Shown here in pieces: positions 1 to 7,536 of a DNA stretch of 13,050 nt. A model generated the notes under the pieces. That model saw only the letters and a list, made by a program, of their open reading frames with translations, was not told the DNA's origin and made no database searches. A program made the position numbers and the translations under genes. Source of the DNA: JAKBCQ01 sp021807585 (lineage in GTDB: Bacteria; Planctomycetota; Planctomycetia; Isosphaerales; Isosphaeraceae); contig DAHWFG010000563.1 of assembly GCA_027325115.1 (NCBI GenBank), positions 1 through 13,050 on the forward strand. Direction: 5' to 3'. How positions within the stretch are numbered: the first letter of the stretch is position 1; each line of letters begins with the position of its first letter.

Positions 1-400
1 CCTCGACGACCGCGGCGAGGTAATTCGACGTTTTGGGGTCGAGGAGGTTGTCGTCGGTGAGGGTTCCGGGGGTGACGATCCGGACGATTTCGCGTTTGAC
101 GAGCCCTTTGGCTTCTCTGGGGTCTTCGACCTGTTCGCAGACCGCGGCGCGAACGCCGAGCTGGACGAGTTTGGCCAGGTATCCTTCGAGCGCGAAGTGG
201 GGGAAGCCCGCCATTGCAACCGCGTTTTCCCCTTTTTCACGCGAGGTGAGGGTCAGTCCCAGCAAGCTTGAGGCGCGTTCGGCGTCGGCGGCGAACATCT
301 CATAAAAATCCCCCATTCGAAACAGCAGAAGCGCCTCGGGGTCGCGCTCTTTGAGCGCCAGATACTGCCGCATCATCGGGGTTTGCGAGACTTCGTTCAT
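1..400 (-). CDS. mutS: DNA mismatch repair protein MutS, N-terminal part (runs off the left edge)
   Basis: MutS recognises mismatches and small loops in DNA and starts methyl-directed or general mismatch repair in the cytoplasm. Only the first 133 codons are in the window, covering the mismatch-recognition domain I and its entry. Near the start the protein has TPMMRQYLALK, which lines up with the E. coli MutS opening TPMMQQYLRLK. It is followed by RMGDFYEMF, where F32 and E34 are the conserved Phe-x-Glu pair that wedges into the mismatch. Further on, AVCEQVEDP and IVTPGTLTDDNLLD are standard MutS domain I segments. ATG at 400-398 is chosen because an in-frame TGA lies at 418-416; GTG at 415-413 is the only earlier alternative. 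I see no Shine-Dalgarno sequence. A hairpin with a U-tract ends 17 nt upstream of the ATG, so mutS is either insulated from the STAS gene or attenuated. The ATPase domain lies outside the window. Confidence 0.95.
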   Translation of the reverse strand, partial: MNEVSQTPMMRQYLALKERDPEALLLFRMGDFYEMFAADAERASSLLGLTLTSREKGENAVAMAGFPHFALEGYLAKLVQLGVRAAVCEQVEDPREAKGLVKREIVRIVTPGTLTDDNLLDPKTSNYLAAVVE

Positions 401-417
401 GACAGAGAGAAGCACTC

Positions 418-459
418 AAAAAAATAAGGACAGGCGTCGCGCTGGTTCGACGCCCGTCC
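418..459 (-). terminator. Intrinsic terminator after the STAS gene, abutting mutS
   Basis: Read on the minus strand, GGACGGGCGTCG pairs with CGACGCCTGTCC (positions 459-448 and 439-428): 12 positions with one mismatch (432 against 455) and an 8-nt loop. It is followed by TTA and then seven T (424-418). This is the classic rho-independent shape. It lies 29 nt after the STAS stop codon and 17 nt before the mutS ATG, so it could terminate STAS transcripts or attenuate read-through into mutS. Confidence 0.75.
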
Positions 460-488
460 ATTTATTGGTTGGAATCCGATCGGCGCGA

Positions 489-848
489 TTAGAACTTATC
501 GAGCGCTTGCTGTTCTTCGTCGTAGATTTCGAACACCTGATCGAGGCGGGTGATGCGGAAAACCTCAAGGAGATCGGGGTGAATCGAGCAAAGTTTGAGT
601 TTGCCCTTCACCGCGCCGACCTTCTTTTTAAGGTTGATCAGCTTGCCGAGCGCTGCGCTCGAGAGGAACTGAACGTTGCCGAAATTGAGCAGCAGTTGCT
701 TATGCCCCTCTTTTTCGACAAGGCTGTAAAGTTGATCGCCGACTTCCTGGATGTTCTCCTCGGTCACGATTTTGGTATCCACGAAGCTGACGACCGTGAC
801 TCCGTCGATGTTTTCGAGACGGAGATGACGGCGGGGAGTTTGCGACAT
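489..848 (-). CDS. STAS-domain protein, anti-sigma factor antagonist (SpoIIAA/RsbV family)
   Basis: This 119-residue protein is a single STAS domain, the usual size for SpoIIAA/RsbV-type antagonists. Family members bind a serine-kinase anti-sigma factor when unphosphorylated and release the sigma factor; others act in partner-switching modules that do not involve sigma factors. The diagnostic segment is VQFLSSAALGKLI at residues 59-71. Aligned with the SpoIIAA motif FMDSSGLG, the phosphorylatable serine would be S64. The Asp that usually precedes it is replaced by S63. The IVTEENIQEVGDQL helix and the C-terminal LEVFRITRLDQVFEIYD segment are also typical. The ATG at 848-846 has a good ribosome site, GAGAGGTG, 7 nt upstream. 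No kinase, phosphatase or sigma factor gene is nearby, so the partner is unknown. A terminator follows the gene. Confidence 0.92.
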   Translation of the reverse strand: MSQTPRRHLRLENIDGVTVVSFVDTKIVTEENIQEVGDQLYSLVEKEGHKQLLLNFGNVQFLSSAALGKLINLKKKVGAVKGKLKLCSIHPDLLEVFRITRLDQVFEIYDEEQQALDKF

Positions 849-1171
849 CGGAGAACACCTCTCGGGACGAATTCGTAGAAAAAATCGAGCCGGTCCGGTT
901 CATGATAAGATAGAAAGAGGCGTATTGAACTCCAACTTGGAATTCACGCTCTTCCTGTCGGAGAAAATCCACCTTATACTGAAGACACGCTCGATTTCAA
1001 GTACCCGCCGCGGGAAGGATCCCCCACCCGCAAGGACGTAACGCCAAGCCTCGCCAACCAAGGACCGTCGGTCTGGAATTCGCGTTTGAATCGCCACAAC
1101 CGGGCGATTCAGTTCGGTTTTCGTCCCGCTTACCGCCGGAAATGCTGTCCCCATCGAGGGAGGTCCGTGAA
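849..1171. other. Divergent intergenic region with a structured plus-strand leader
   Basis: This 323-bp gap separates the divergent STAS and cyanophycinase genes. I see no convincing gene in it. It holds the candidate STAS promoter. On the plus strand it has TATACT at 975-980, a good -10 with only a weak TTCCTG (952-957) as -35. Two hairpins follow in the plus-strand leader. The first is CCA-ag-GACC / GGTC-TGG at 1058-1076. The second is an 8-bp perfect stem, GAATCGCC / GGCGATTC, at 1088-1110, extended by a T-A and a G-T pair. Confidence 0.5.
902..929 (-). promoter_or_regulatory. Candidate promoter for the STAS gene
   Basis: On the minus strand TTCAAT (929-924) and TATCAT (907-902) are separated by 16 nt, giving a fair -10 and a weak -35 for a housekeeping sigma factor. 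The predicted start near 895 would leave a leader of about 47 nt before the STAS ATG. Planctomycete promoters are poorly defined, so this is only a candidate. Confidence 0.3.
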
Positions 1172-2332
1172 ATGAATTCGCACGACTTCGCCGATTCGAG
1201 AGCCGATCGCCTTCGCCTCCTCGGCCGATCGCTTCGTCGCAAGATCGTCTTCGGTCTGGCTTCGGCCCTTGGTGTCGGGCTTTTCGTTATATCAATATCA
1301 CATTTAAATGATTCTTGGGCGCGAGGTAAGCCGGCTCGCGAAACGCACATGATTTCGGCGGCTCATCGCACGAGCTCGGGGGTGCTGGTGATCTGCGGCG
1401 GCAAGCTGACGGCGGCGATTCAGCGACGGTTCGTCGCGCTCGCGGGAGGCCCCGCGGCGCGGCTCGTCGTGATCACGACGGGGCACCAAACCCCCCTCGG
1501 CCCGGAAGCGCCCGTCTACGAAAAACGGTGGGAGAATTTCGACGACGACGTCGCCTCGCTCGATTTTTTCAATGCGCAATCACGTGCCGAAGCCGATGAT
1601 CCTAAAATCGTCGCTCCGTTCCGTACCGCGACGGGGGTATGGATCGAAGGGGGCAAGCAATCGATCATCGCCGACCGTTATCTTGGGACGGCGGTCGAAC
1701 GCAATCTCAAAGAGATCCTCGATCGCGGCGGAGTCGTCGGCGGCCATTCCGCGGGCGCCGCGGTGATGTCCAGGGTGATGATCTCGGGCGGACGCGAAAA
1801 CGCCGGGCTGGCGCGCGGCTTCGACCTGCTGCCGGGATTCGTCGTCGATCAACATTTTCTTAAACGTAATCGATTTAAACGGCTTCGCGGCGTGCTTAAG
1901 AAGTTTCCCGATCTCGTCGGCCTGGGGATTGACGAGGAAACCGCCGTCGTCATTGAAAATAAACGAATGCATGTTATTGGAGAATCTTACGCGGTCGCGT
2001 GCCTCCCCGATTCTTCGACCCGAGCCGGCGCCGTCGAGTTCATGAAGGAGGGGGATGAAACCGATCTGGCTTCATTACAAACCGCTAAAGACGTCGTCAT
2101 CACTCACGCCGATAATATCGATGCGCTTGAACACATCTCGCCTCCAATCGAAATCGCCGAGATTTTCTCCGACGCGTCCCCCGACGCCGAAGACGACGCC
2201 GAGCCGACGCCGATGGGAGCTCGACCGATCGTCGCCAATCGCCAAGTCGCCGACATCGATCACCGCGACCCGGCCTTTGATCACCACGACCCCCGCCGTG
2301 GGCGTCGCGATATCGGCGCGACGCAATATTGA
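1172..2332 (+). CDS. Cyanophycinase-like serine peptidase (S51 family), membrane-anchored or exported
   Basis: Cyanophycinases are S51 serine peptidases that cut the storage polymer multi-L-arginyl-poly-L-aspartate to beta-Asp-Arg. The 386-residue product has the family signatures in order: VLVICGGKL near residue 70; WIEGGKQ near 155; the nucleophile elbow GGHSAGAAVMS with S193; and DQHFLKRNRFKRLRG with the likely catalytic H228. GLGIDEETAVVIE near 255 is also typical. Residues 25-43 form a hydrophobic segment after an Arg/Lys-rich stretch, so the enzyme is probably anchored or exported, unlike the cytoplasmic cyanobacterial enzyme. The C-terminal 50 residues are rich in Asp, His, Arg and Pro and look disordered. 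The start at 1172 is preferred over the in-frame ATG at 1142 because GGGAGG lies 8 nt upstream. No cyanophycin synthetase is in view, so the substrate is inferred from family only. Confidence 0.85.
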   Translation: MNSHDFADSRADRLRLLGRSLRRKIVFGLASALGVGLFVISISHLNDSWARGKPARETHMISAAHRTSSGVLVICGGKLTAAIQRRFVALAGGPAARLVVITTGHQTPLGPEAPVYEKRWENFDDDVASLDFFNAQSRAEADDPKIVAPFRTATGVWIEGGKQSIIADRYLGTAVERNLKEILDRGGVVGGHSAGAAVMSRVMISGGRENAGLARGFDLLPGFVVDQHFLKRNRFKRLRGVLKKFPDLVGLGIDEETAVVIENKRMHVIGESYAVACLPDSSTRAGAVEFMKEGDETDLASLQTAKDVVITHADNIDALEHISPPIEIAEIFSDASPDAEDDAEPTPMGARPIVANRQVADIDHRDPAFDHHDPRRGRRDIGATQY

Positions 2333-2709
2333 TCATCTCCCCCCGTCGAACCTTCAAACCCGACGGAATTCCATTGTTTCGATATATCGATATATGGTTA
2401 TATTAATTGTTCTTCGATTCTAAAACGATGCGCGGCTCGATCTTGGGCGTTCGATCGAATCACGTCGTCGAATCGGCTCGACATGCCGGCGGTTCGACGA
2501 TCGTTTTGTTTTAATAATTCGTCGACCGATTTCGTGAGTCGAATCGACGGGATTTCGTTCCCGCCGCGCCGCCAACCATCGCGGCCGGCACGACTCTCAT
2601 GGCGTGGCGATCCGCCGACCTATCTTCCGCCGCGATGATCGCGAGCGTGCTATCGTTTTCTTTGAGAACGTGAGACGGCTCCAGGTTAGAGAATAAGGAT
2701 CGGTATTTC
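2333..2709. other. Intergenic region between the cyanophycinase and efflux genes
   Basis: This stretch of 377 bp has no supported gene. It contains an AT-rich patch around 2378-2412 (repeated TATATCGATATAT-like sequence), the terminator-like hairpin at 2462-2512, and a 6-bp inverted repeat CCGTCG / CGACGG at 2343-2366 with no U-tract. The efflux adaptor's ribosome site AAGGA lies at its right end, 10 nt before the ATG. I cannot place a convincing -35/-10 pair for the efflux operon. Confidence 0.5.
2462..2512 (+). terminator. Probable intrinsic terminator downstream of the cyanophycinase gene
   Basis: TCGTCGAA (2465-2472) pairs perfectly with TTCGACGA (2493-2500). The stem extends by ACG / CGT across a one-base bulge, and an inner CGGC / GCCG pairing fills the large loop. 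The tail is TTTTGTTTT (2504-2512). It lies about 130 nt after the cyanophycinase stop and 198 nt before the adaptor start, so it could instead sit in a long efflux-operon leader. Confidence 0.5.
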
Positions 2710-4200
2710 ATGCCAACGATTAGGATCCGACGCGATCCGCGTTTCTTGACGGCCGCCGTCGTTTCGGCTTCGCTCGCGGCGACGGGATGCACGTCGCGAA
2801 AGGCCGACGCCGAGCGGACGTCTCCGCCGACGGTCGTCTCGGTCTTCGAGACGCGACGAATGAACGTACCCATCGTCGCCGATACGAACGGGACGACGCG
2901 CGCCCTTGATGAAGTATCGATCCGGGCGCGGGTTCGCGGGTTCCTCAAAGAACGGCATTTCACCGAGGGAAGCGACGTCAAAGCGGGGACGCTGCTGTTC
3001 GTCATCGAAGAAGATAAATATCGAGCACAAGTTGATTCGGCCAAGGCCAAACTCGCCGAGGCCGAGGCGTCGCTGGCGAAGGCGAAACAATCGAAAGCGC
3101 GCGAGATCGCGACGGCGAAATTGATGCTCGATCAGGCGCTTTCCACGCTTGCGCAGATCGAGGAGAGGCGACAAAAAGTGCTCGATCAACGCCGCGCCAC
3201 GTCGCGCGAAGATCTCGATCGCGCCGTCGCCGACCGCCAAAAGAACGAGGCTCAGGTCGAGTCCGATCGCGCGAACCTCGATCAAACCAAAGCAGACTAT
3301 GATGTGAACATTCTAGCCGCTGATGCCGAGGTCGCCGCGATGCGGGCGGAGTTGCGCTCGGCCGAGATCGACCTCGGTTACTGTCGAGTCTTCGCGCCGA
3401 TCGAAGGTCGCATCGGCGAGGCGAAGGTGAAGCTCGGGAATCTCGTCGGACCCTCGGCGACGGACGGATCGGGATATACCGAACTGGCGACAATTCAGCG
3501 TCTTGATCCGATGGGAATCGACATGCAGGTGAGTTCGCGCTATCTCACCAACACCGCGATGTTGATCGATAACGGGCTCGAGGTCCGTCTGATCAGGCCC
3601 GGGATCGACGGCGACGAAGATTATCCCCAACCGGGCAAGGCGTATTTCATCGACAACACCATCGAGCCGACGACCTCAACCTTTCTGGTGAAGGCGCAAG
3701 TCCCCAACCCCTTGAAATCGTTGTTGCCGGGTGAATACGTGAAAGTTAACGTGACGGTGGATAACTTGGCCGACGCGATCGTCGTCCCCGAGCGCGCTCT
3801 GATGCGGGTTCAGGGGGGAGACGTCGTGTACACGGTCGACGCCGCGGGTAAGGTCGAATTGACGAGCGTGAAATCGGGGCCCGATTACCTGGGGCTGCGG
3901 GTGATTCAATCGGGGCTCGAATCGGGTCGCAAGGTAATCGTCGACGGGCTTCCACTCGTTCGACCCGGTTCGATCGTGCGCGATGAACCCGCGATCGACA
4001 CGATCGATCAACGCCGCGCGAGCCCGGCGTCGACGCCACGGCCCGCTCCCTCGACGAAGCCCGCTCCCTCGACGAAGCCCGATTCATCGACGAAGCCCGA
4101 TTCATCGACGAAGCCCGCCGGGGGAACGCTTCGGGCTCCCGCCGTTTCCGCGTCCGAGAGCGCCGCGGGGATCGAGCCGAAAGTCGATCGACCGAAATAA
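2710..4200 (+). CDS. RND efflux periplasmic adaptor (membrane fusion protein, AcrA/MexA type), lipoprotein
   Basis: Adaptors of this family link an inner-membrane RND pump to an outer-membrane channel. The 496-residue protein begins with an Arg-rich lipoprotein signal ending ASLAATGC, so C27 is the likely lipidated residue. A lipoyl-like half follows (IRARVRGFLKERHFTEGSDVKAGTLLF). A long Ala/Lys/Glu-rich coiled-coil hairpin spans about residues 110-223. The second lipoyl half is FAPIEGRIGEAKVKLGNLVG. The beta-barrel and membrane-proximal domains contain LLPGEYVKVNVTV and VVPERALMRVQGGDVVYTV. The last ~70 residues are a Pro/Ser/Thr/Lys-rich tail with four 6-residue repeats, longer than usual for AcrA-type adaptors. 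The start has AAGGA 10 nt upstream. The pump gene begins 69 nt after the stop, so the two form an operon. The transported compounds cannot be read from sequence. Confidence 0.95.
   Translation: MPTIRIRRDPRFLTAAVVSASLAATGCTSRKADAERTSPPTVVSVFETRRMNVPIVADTNGTTRALDEVSIRARVRGFLKERHFTEGSDVKAGTLLFVIEEDKYRAQVDSAKAKLAEAEASLAKAKQSKAREIATAKLMLDQALSTLAQIEERRQKVLDQRRATSREDLDRAVADRQKNEAQVESDRANLDQTKADYDVNILAADAEVAAMRAELRSAEIDLGYCRVFAPIEGRIGEAKVKLGNLVGPSATDGSGYTELATIQRLDPMGIDMQVSSRYLTNTAMLIDNGLEVRLIRPGIDGDEDYPQPGKAYFIDNTIEPTTSTFLVKAQVPNPLKSLLPGEYVKVNVTVDNLADAIVVPERALMRVQGGDVVYTVDAAGKVELTSVKSGPDYLGLRVIQSGLESGRKVIVDGLPLVRPGSIVRDEPAIDTIDQRRASPASTPRPAPSTKPAPSTKPDSSTKPDSSTKPAGGTLRAPAVSASESAAGIEPKVDRPK
4042..4113 (+). 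repeat. Four 18-bp in-frame tandem repeats in the adaptor C-terminal tail
   Basis: The units are CCCGCTCCCTCGACGAAG twice (4042-4059, 4060-4077), then CCCGATTCATCGACGAAG twice (4078-4095, 4096-4113). They encode PAPSTK, PAPSTK, PDSSTK, PDSSTK (residues 445-468). The array is in frame and each pair is identical, which points to recent duplication by slippage or unequal exchange. The region probably forms a flexible, charged linker. Confidence 0.95.
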
Positions 4201-4269
4201 TCCCGTGATCCGATTCGCCTTCGTACACATTCTATGAATTTGATTTATTAAGATACGAGATCATAAGTT

Positions 4270-7200
4270 ATGGTTAATTTCTTTATTCGAAGACCGATCT
4301 TCGCGACGGTGACGGCGATTTTGATGGTGATGATCGGCGGGATCTCGTTATTCACTCTGCCGATCGCGCAGTATCCGTCGATCGCGCCTTCGCAGGTTCA
4401 AGTGACGACGACATATACCGGCGCCGACGCGCAAACCGTCGCGGCGACGGTGACGACTCCGCTCGAACAACAGATCAACGGAGTCAAGGGGATGATTTAC
4501 TTCGGCTCGGACTCGACGTCGAACGGCGTATCGAACGTTACCGCGACGTTCGACGTCGGTTACGATCAGGATATCGCCGCGGTCGACATCCAGAACAGGG
4601 TCCAGACGGCGCAGGCGAGTCTTCCTCCCGAGGTCAAGCAGTTCGGCGTGACGATCAAAAAAGCGTCGACCGATATGGTATGCGTCGTCAATCTCGTTTC
4701 GCCAGACGGTCGATATGATTCGTCATATCTTGATAATTACGCGCAAATCAACGTCGCCGACGCGCTGAGGAGAATCAAGGGGGTGGGTGATTTATCGGTC
4801 TTTGGCCGCAAGTACGCGATGCGGATCTGGATCGACCCCGACCGGACGGCGAATCTCAAGATCGCGCCGACCGAGCTGATTCAGGCGATCGAGCAGGAGA
4901 ACAAGCAGGCCGCGGCGGGCAAGATCGGCGCTCTCCCCGTTCCCACGGGACAAACGTTTGAATACCCGATCACCGTCAAGGGACGACTCGAAAGCGTCGA
5001 AGAATTTGAACAAATCATCGTTCGTCGCCGCGACGACGGGTCGATCGTGCGGATTCGCGACGTCGCGAGGGTCGAGCTCGATTCCGAGAATTACGAGCTC
5101 GAAGGAAAGCTCAACGGCAAGCCCGCGGGGACGATCCCGATTTATCAACTGTCGGACGCGAACGCGCTCGATATCGTCAGGCTCGTGCGCATCGAGATGG
5201 ACAGGCTGGCGCTCGATTTTCCCCCCGGCCTCGAATACCGTATCGCCTATGATACAACATTATACGTGAAAGAAAACATCAAAGAAGTTCAAGAAACGTT
5301 GGTCGAGGCGTTCGTTTTGGTGATGATCGTCGTGTTCGTGTTTCTTCAGGGTTTCCGCGCGACGATCATTCCGATGCTGGCGATTCCCGTCGCGCTGACG
5401 GCGACGTTCTCGATGATGGCGGTGTTCGGGTTTTCGATCAACACGCTCACGCTCGGCGGGCTGATTTTGGCGATCGGTCTGGTCGTCGACGACTCGATCA
5501 TTGTCGTCGAGAATGTCGAGAAATATCTGGGACGGGGCGAACGGCCGCTCGCGGCGACGCGGGCGGCGATGGCCGAGATCACGACGCCGATCGTGACGAT
5601 CACGCTCGTGTTGGCCGCGGTGTTCGTTCCGGTGGCGTTCATTCCGGGGTTGACGGGTCGATTGTACAACCAGTTCGCGCTCACCATCGTTTTCTCATTC
5701 GTCTTCTCCGCGATCAATTCGCTGACGTTCAGCCCGGCGATGTCGCGGCTGTTCCTCAGGGCCAAGCACGGCGAGCCTAAATTCTTATTCTTTCGCCTGT
5801 TTAATCAAGGCATGAAAAGACTTGAGGATTCGTACGACGGCTTCCTGGAATACACCGCGAAGCGTTGGTGGATGATCGTCGCGCCTTCGTTCGGGCTATT
5901 GGCGCTCACCGCGTGGATGATCGTCGAGCGTCCCAAGGCGTTCATCCCGGTTGAGGATCAGGGTTACTTGATCGTTTCGATCCAAACCCCCGACGGCGTG
6001 ACGCGCGAACCGACCTCGCGGGTCGCGAATCAAGTCGGCGAGATCGCCGGGAAACTCGCCGGAGTGAAAGACGTGCTGATATTGGACGGTTTTAACGCGA
6101 TAAATTCGACGAATCAAACGAACACCGCGACCGCGTTCGTGATCCTCACCGATTGGTCCGAGCGAAAAACTCCCGAACTCCGCGCAGCCGGGTTGGCGGA
6201 TCGGCTCGATCGAGCGCTCGCCGCGGCGATTCGCGACGCTCGCGTGACGGTTTTACAACCCCCGTCGATTCGAGGCTTAAGCCAGACGGGGGGCTTCGAA
6301 CTCATGATCGAGGACCGCGCGGGTCGCGGAATCGAGGAGACCGCGCAGGTCGTCGATCGCTTCCTCGTCGCGGCGCGGAAACGGCGCGAGCTTGCGGGAG
6401 TTTTCACGACGTTCTCGGCGCGCGTTCCCCAGCTTCGATTCGAACTCGATCGAGCCAAGGCGCGACGCCTCGACGTCACCGTCGATCAGGTGTTTAACGT
6501 TTTACAAACAAACTTAGGCGTTTATTATGTTAATGATTTTAACCTTTACGGCAAAGTTTGGAAGGTGATGATTCAGGCCGAGGGACGCGACCGAACCCGG
6601 CCGCGCGATATCCTCAAGCTTTACGTTCTCAACAAGTCGGGGGCGCGAGTCCCCCTCTCGGCGATCGGCGACGTGATCCGGACCCTCGGCCCGATCGACG
6701 TTCCACATTATAATATGTATACATCCGCAAGAATTAACGCTCAACCCGCGGTCGGTTTCGAATCCGCCGAGGCGACCGCGGCGATGGAGGAGGTCGCCGC
6801 GCAAATCCTCCCCGCGGGGTTCGGCTACGAATGGACCGGGACGACCTTCCAGGAGAAAAAAACGGGCGCTCTCGCCGTTTATATCTTTGGATTATCGATT
6901 ATTTGTGTGTTTCTGTTTATGGCGGCGTTGTATGAAAGTTGGATCAGACCGCTGGTGATCATTCTTACCGTTCCGCTCGCGACCTTCGGCGCGCTGTTGG
7001 GATTGCGGCTGTTCGACATGCCGCTCGACGTTTTCGCGCAGATCGGCCTGGTGATGTTGATCGGGCTCGAAACCAAAAACGCGATCTTAATCGTCGAATT
7101 CGGCGTCGAACTCCGCGAGAAGCACCGAGCGAGCGTCATCGATTCCGCCAAGCAGGCGGCGCGAACAAGACTCAGGCCGATCCTCATGACGTCGTTCGCC

Positions 7201-7419
7201 TTCGTCATGGGAGTCTTGCCGATGGCCGGCGCGACGGGAGCGGGAGCGTACAGTCGCAACTCGCTCGGCGTCGTCATCGTCGCGGGAATGCTCGTCAGTA
7301 CCGTGCTGGGACGATTCGTCATCCCCGTTTATTACGTCCTCGGCGAACGGATCCGCGATCGAGCGGGAACCCCGAACGATCCCGACGAATCACCGGAACT
7401 TGATCACGTCGGAGAATAA
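4270..7419 (+). CDS. RND multidrug efflux pump, inner-membrane transporter (AcrB/MexB type, HAE1 family)
   Basis: The 1049-residue product matches AcrB in length and along its whole course: a cytoplasmic start MVNFFIRRPIFA, twelve membrane segments, and two large periplasmic loops forming porter and docking domains. The proton-relay residues are all present. D407 and D408 in GLVVDDSIIVVENVEKYL fall at the same numbers as in AcrB. K936 in LETKNAILIVEF, R967 in RTRLRPILMTS and T974 match AcrB K940, R971 and T978. The pump should therefore be active and proton-driven. The loop near residues 612-625 (DGFNAINSTNQTNTA) differs from the AcrB Phe-rich switch loop, so substrate range may differ. No strong ribosome site precedes the ATG, and the gap to the adaptor is AT-rich. 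An outer-membrane channel gene is absent from the window. Several internal stretches use unusually AT-rich codons. Confidence 0.97.
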   Translation: MVNFFIRRPIFATVTAILMVMIGGISLFTLPIAQYPSIAPSQVQVTTTYTGADAQTVAATVTTPLEQQINGVKGMIYFGSDSTSNGVSNVTATFDVGYDQDIAAVDIQNRVQTAQASLPPEVKQFGVTIKKASTDMVCVVNLVSPDGRYDSSYLDNYAQINVADALRRIKGVGDLSVFGRKYAMRIWIDPDRTANLKIAPTELIQAIEQENKQAAAGKIGALPVPTGQTFEYPITVKGRLESVEEFEQIIVRRRDDGSIVRIRDVARVELDSENYELEGKLNGKPAGTIPIYQLSDANALDIVRLVRIEMDRLALDFPPGLEYRIAYDTTLYVKENIKEVQETLVEAFVLVMIVVFVFLQGFRATIIPMLAIPVALTATFSMMAVFGFSINTLTLGGLILAIGLVVDDSIIVVENVEKYLGRGERPLAATRAAMAEITTPIVTITLVLAAVFVPVAFIPGLTGRLYNQFALTIVFSFVFSAINSLTFSPAMSRLFLRAKHGEPKFLFFRLFNQGMKRLEDSYDGFLEYTAKRWWMIVAPSFGLLALTAWMIVERPKAFIPVEDQGYLIVSIQTPDGVTREPTSRVANQVGEIAGKLAGVKDVLILDGFNAINSTNQTNTATAFVILTDWSERKTPELRAAGLADRLDRALAAAIRDARVTVLQPPSIRGLSQTGGFELMIEDRAGRGIEETAQVVDRFLVAARKRRELAGVFTTFSARVPQLRFELDRAKARRLDVTVDQVFNVLQTNLGVYYVNDFNLYGKVWKVMIQAEGRDRTRPRDILKLYVLNKSGARVPLSAIGDVIRTLGPIDVPHYNMYTSARINAQPAVGFESAEATAAMEEVAAQILPAGFGYEWTGTTFQEKKTGALAVYIFGLSIICVFLFMAALYESWIRPLVIILTVPLATFGALLGLRLFDMPLDVFAQIGLVMLIGLETKNAILIVEFGVELREKHRASVIDSAKQAARTRLRPILMTSFAFVMGVLPMAGATGAGAYSRNSLGVVIVAGMLVSTVLGRFVIPVYYVLGERIRDRAGTPNDPDESPELDHVGE

Positions 7420-7536
7420 TTAAGATCCGTATACAATTGGTATCAGAGTATTATTATGAAATAACATGATTGCGTCTTATCGTAATTGCCGCGCCGACTC
7501 CGCAGCCGAGCGATCGACCGAACCGATGGAATCGTT

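Noticed and set aside
351..878. A 175-codon plus-strand open frame opposite the STAS gene and the mutS start
   Set aside because: The minus-strand STAS and MutS reading frames are recognisable families with sound starts; this frame is their antisense.
879..899. A short palindrome followed by six T on the minus strand in the STAS leader
   Set aside because: The possible stem has only four pairs with a mismatch, too weak to call a terminator, although it echoes the mutS and purM leader pattern.
1033..1050. Resemblance of GGACGTAACGCCA to the conserved GGACGCAAAGCCA core of c-di-GMP-I riboswitches
   Set aside because: The other required pieces, the GGCAAACC segment, the GAAA tetraloop and the second paired helix, are not recognisable at the right spacing.
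7420..7536. Search for a bidirectional terminator between the pump gene and smpB
   Set aside because: The 117-bp convergent gap has an AT-rich left half and no stem of useful length with a T-tract on either strand.
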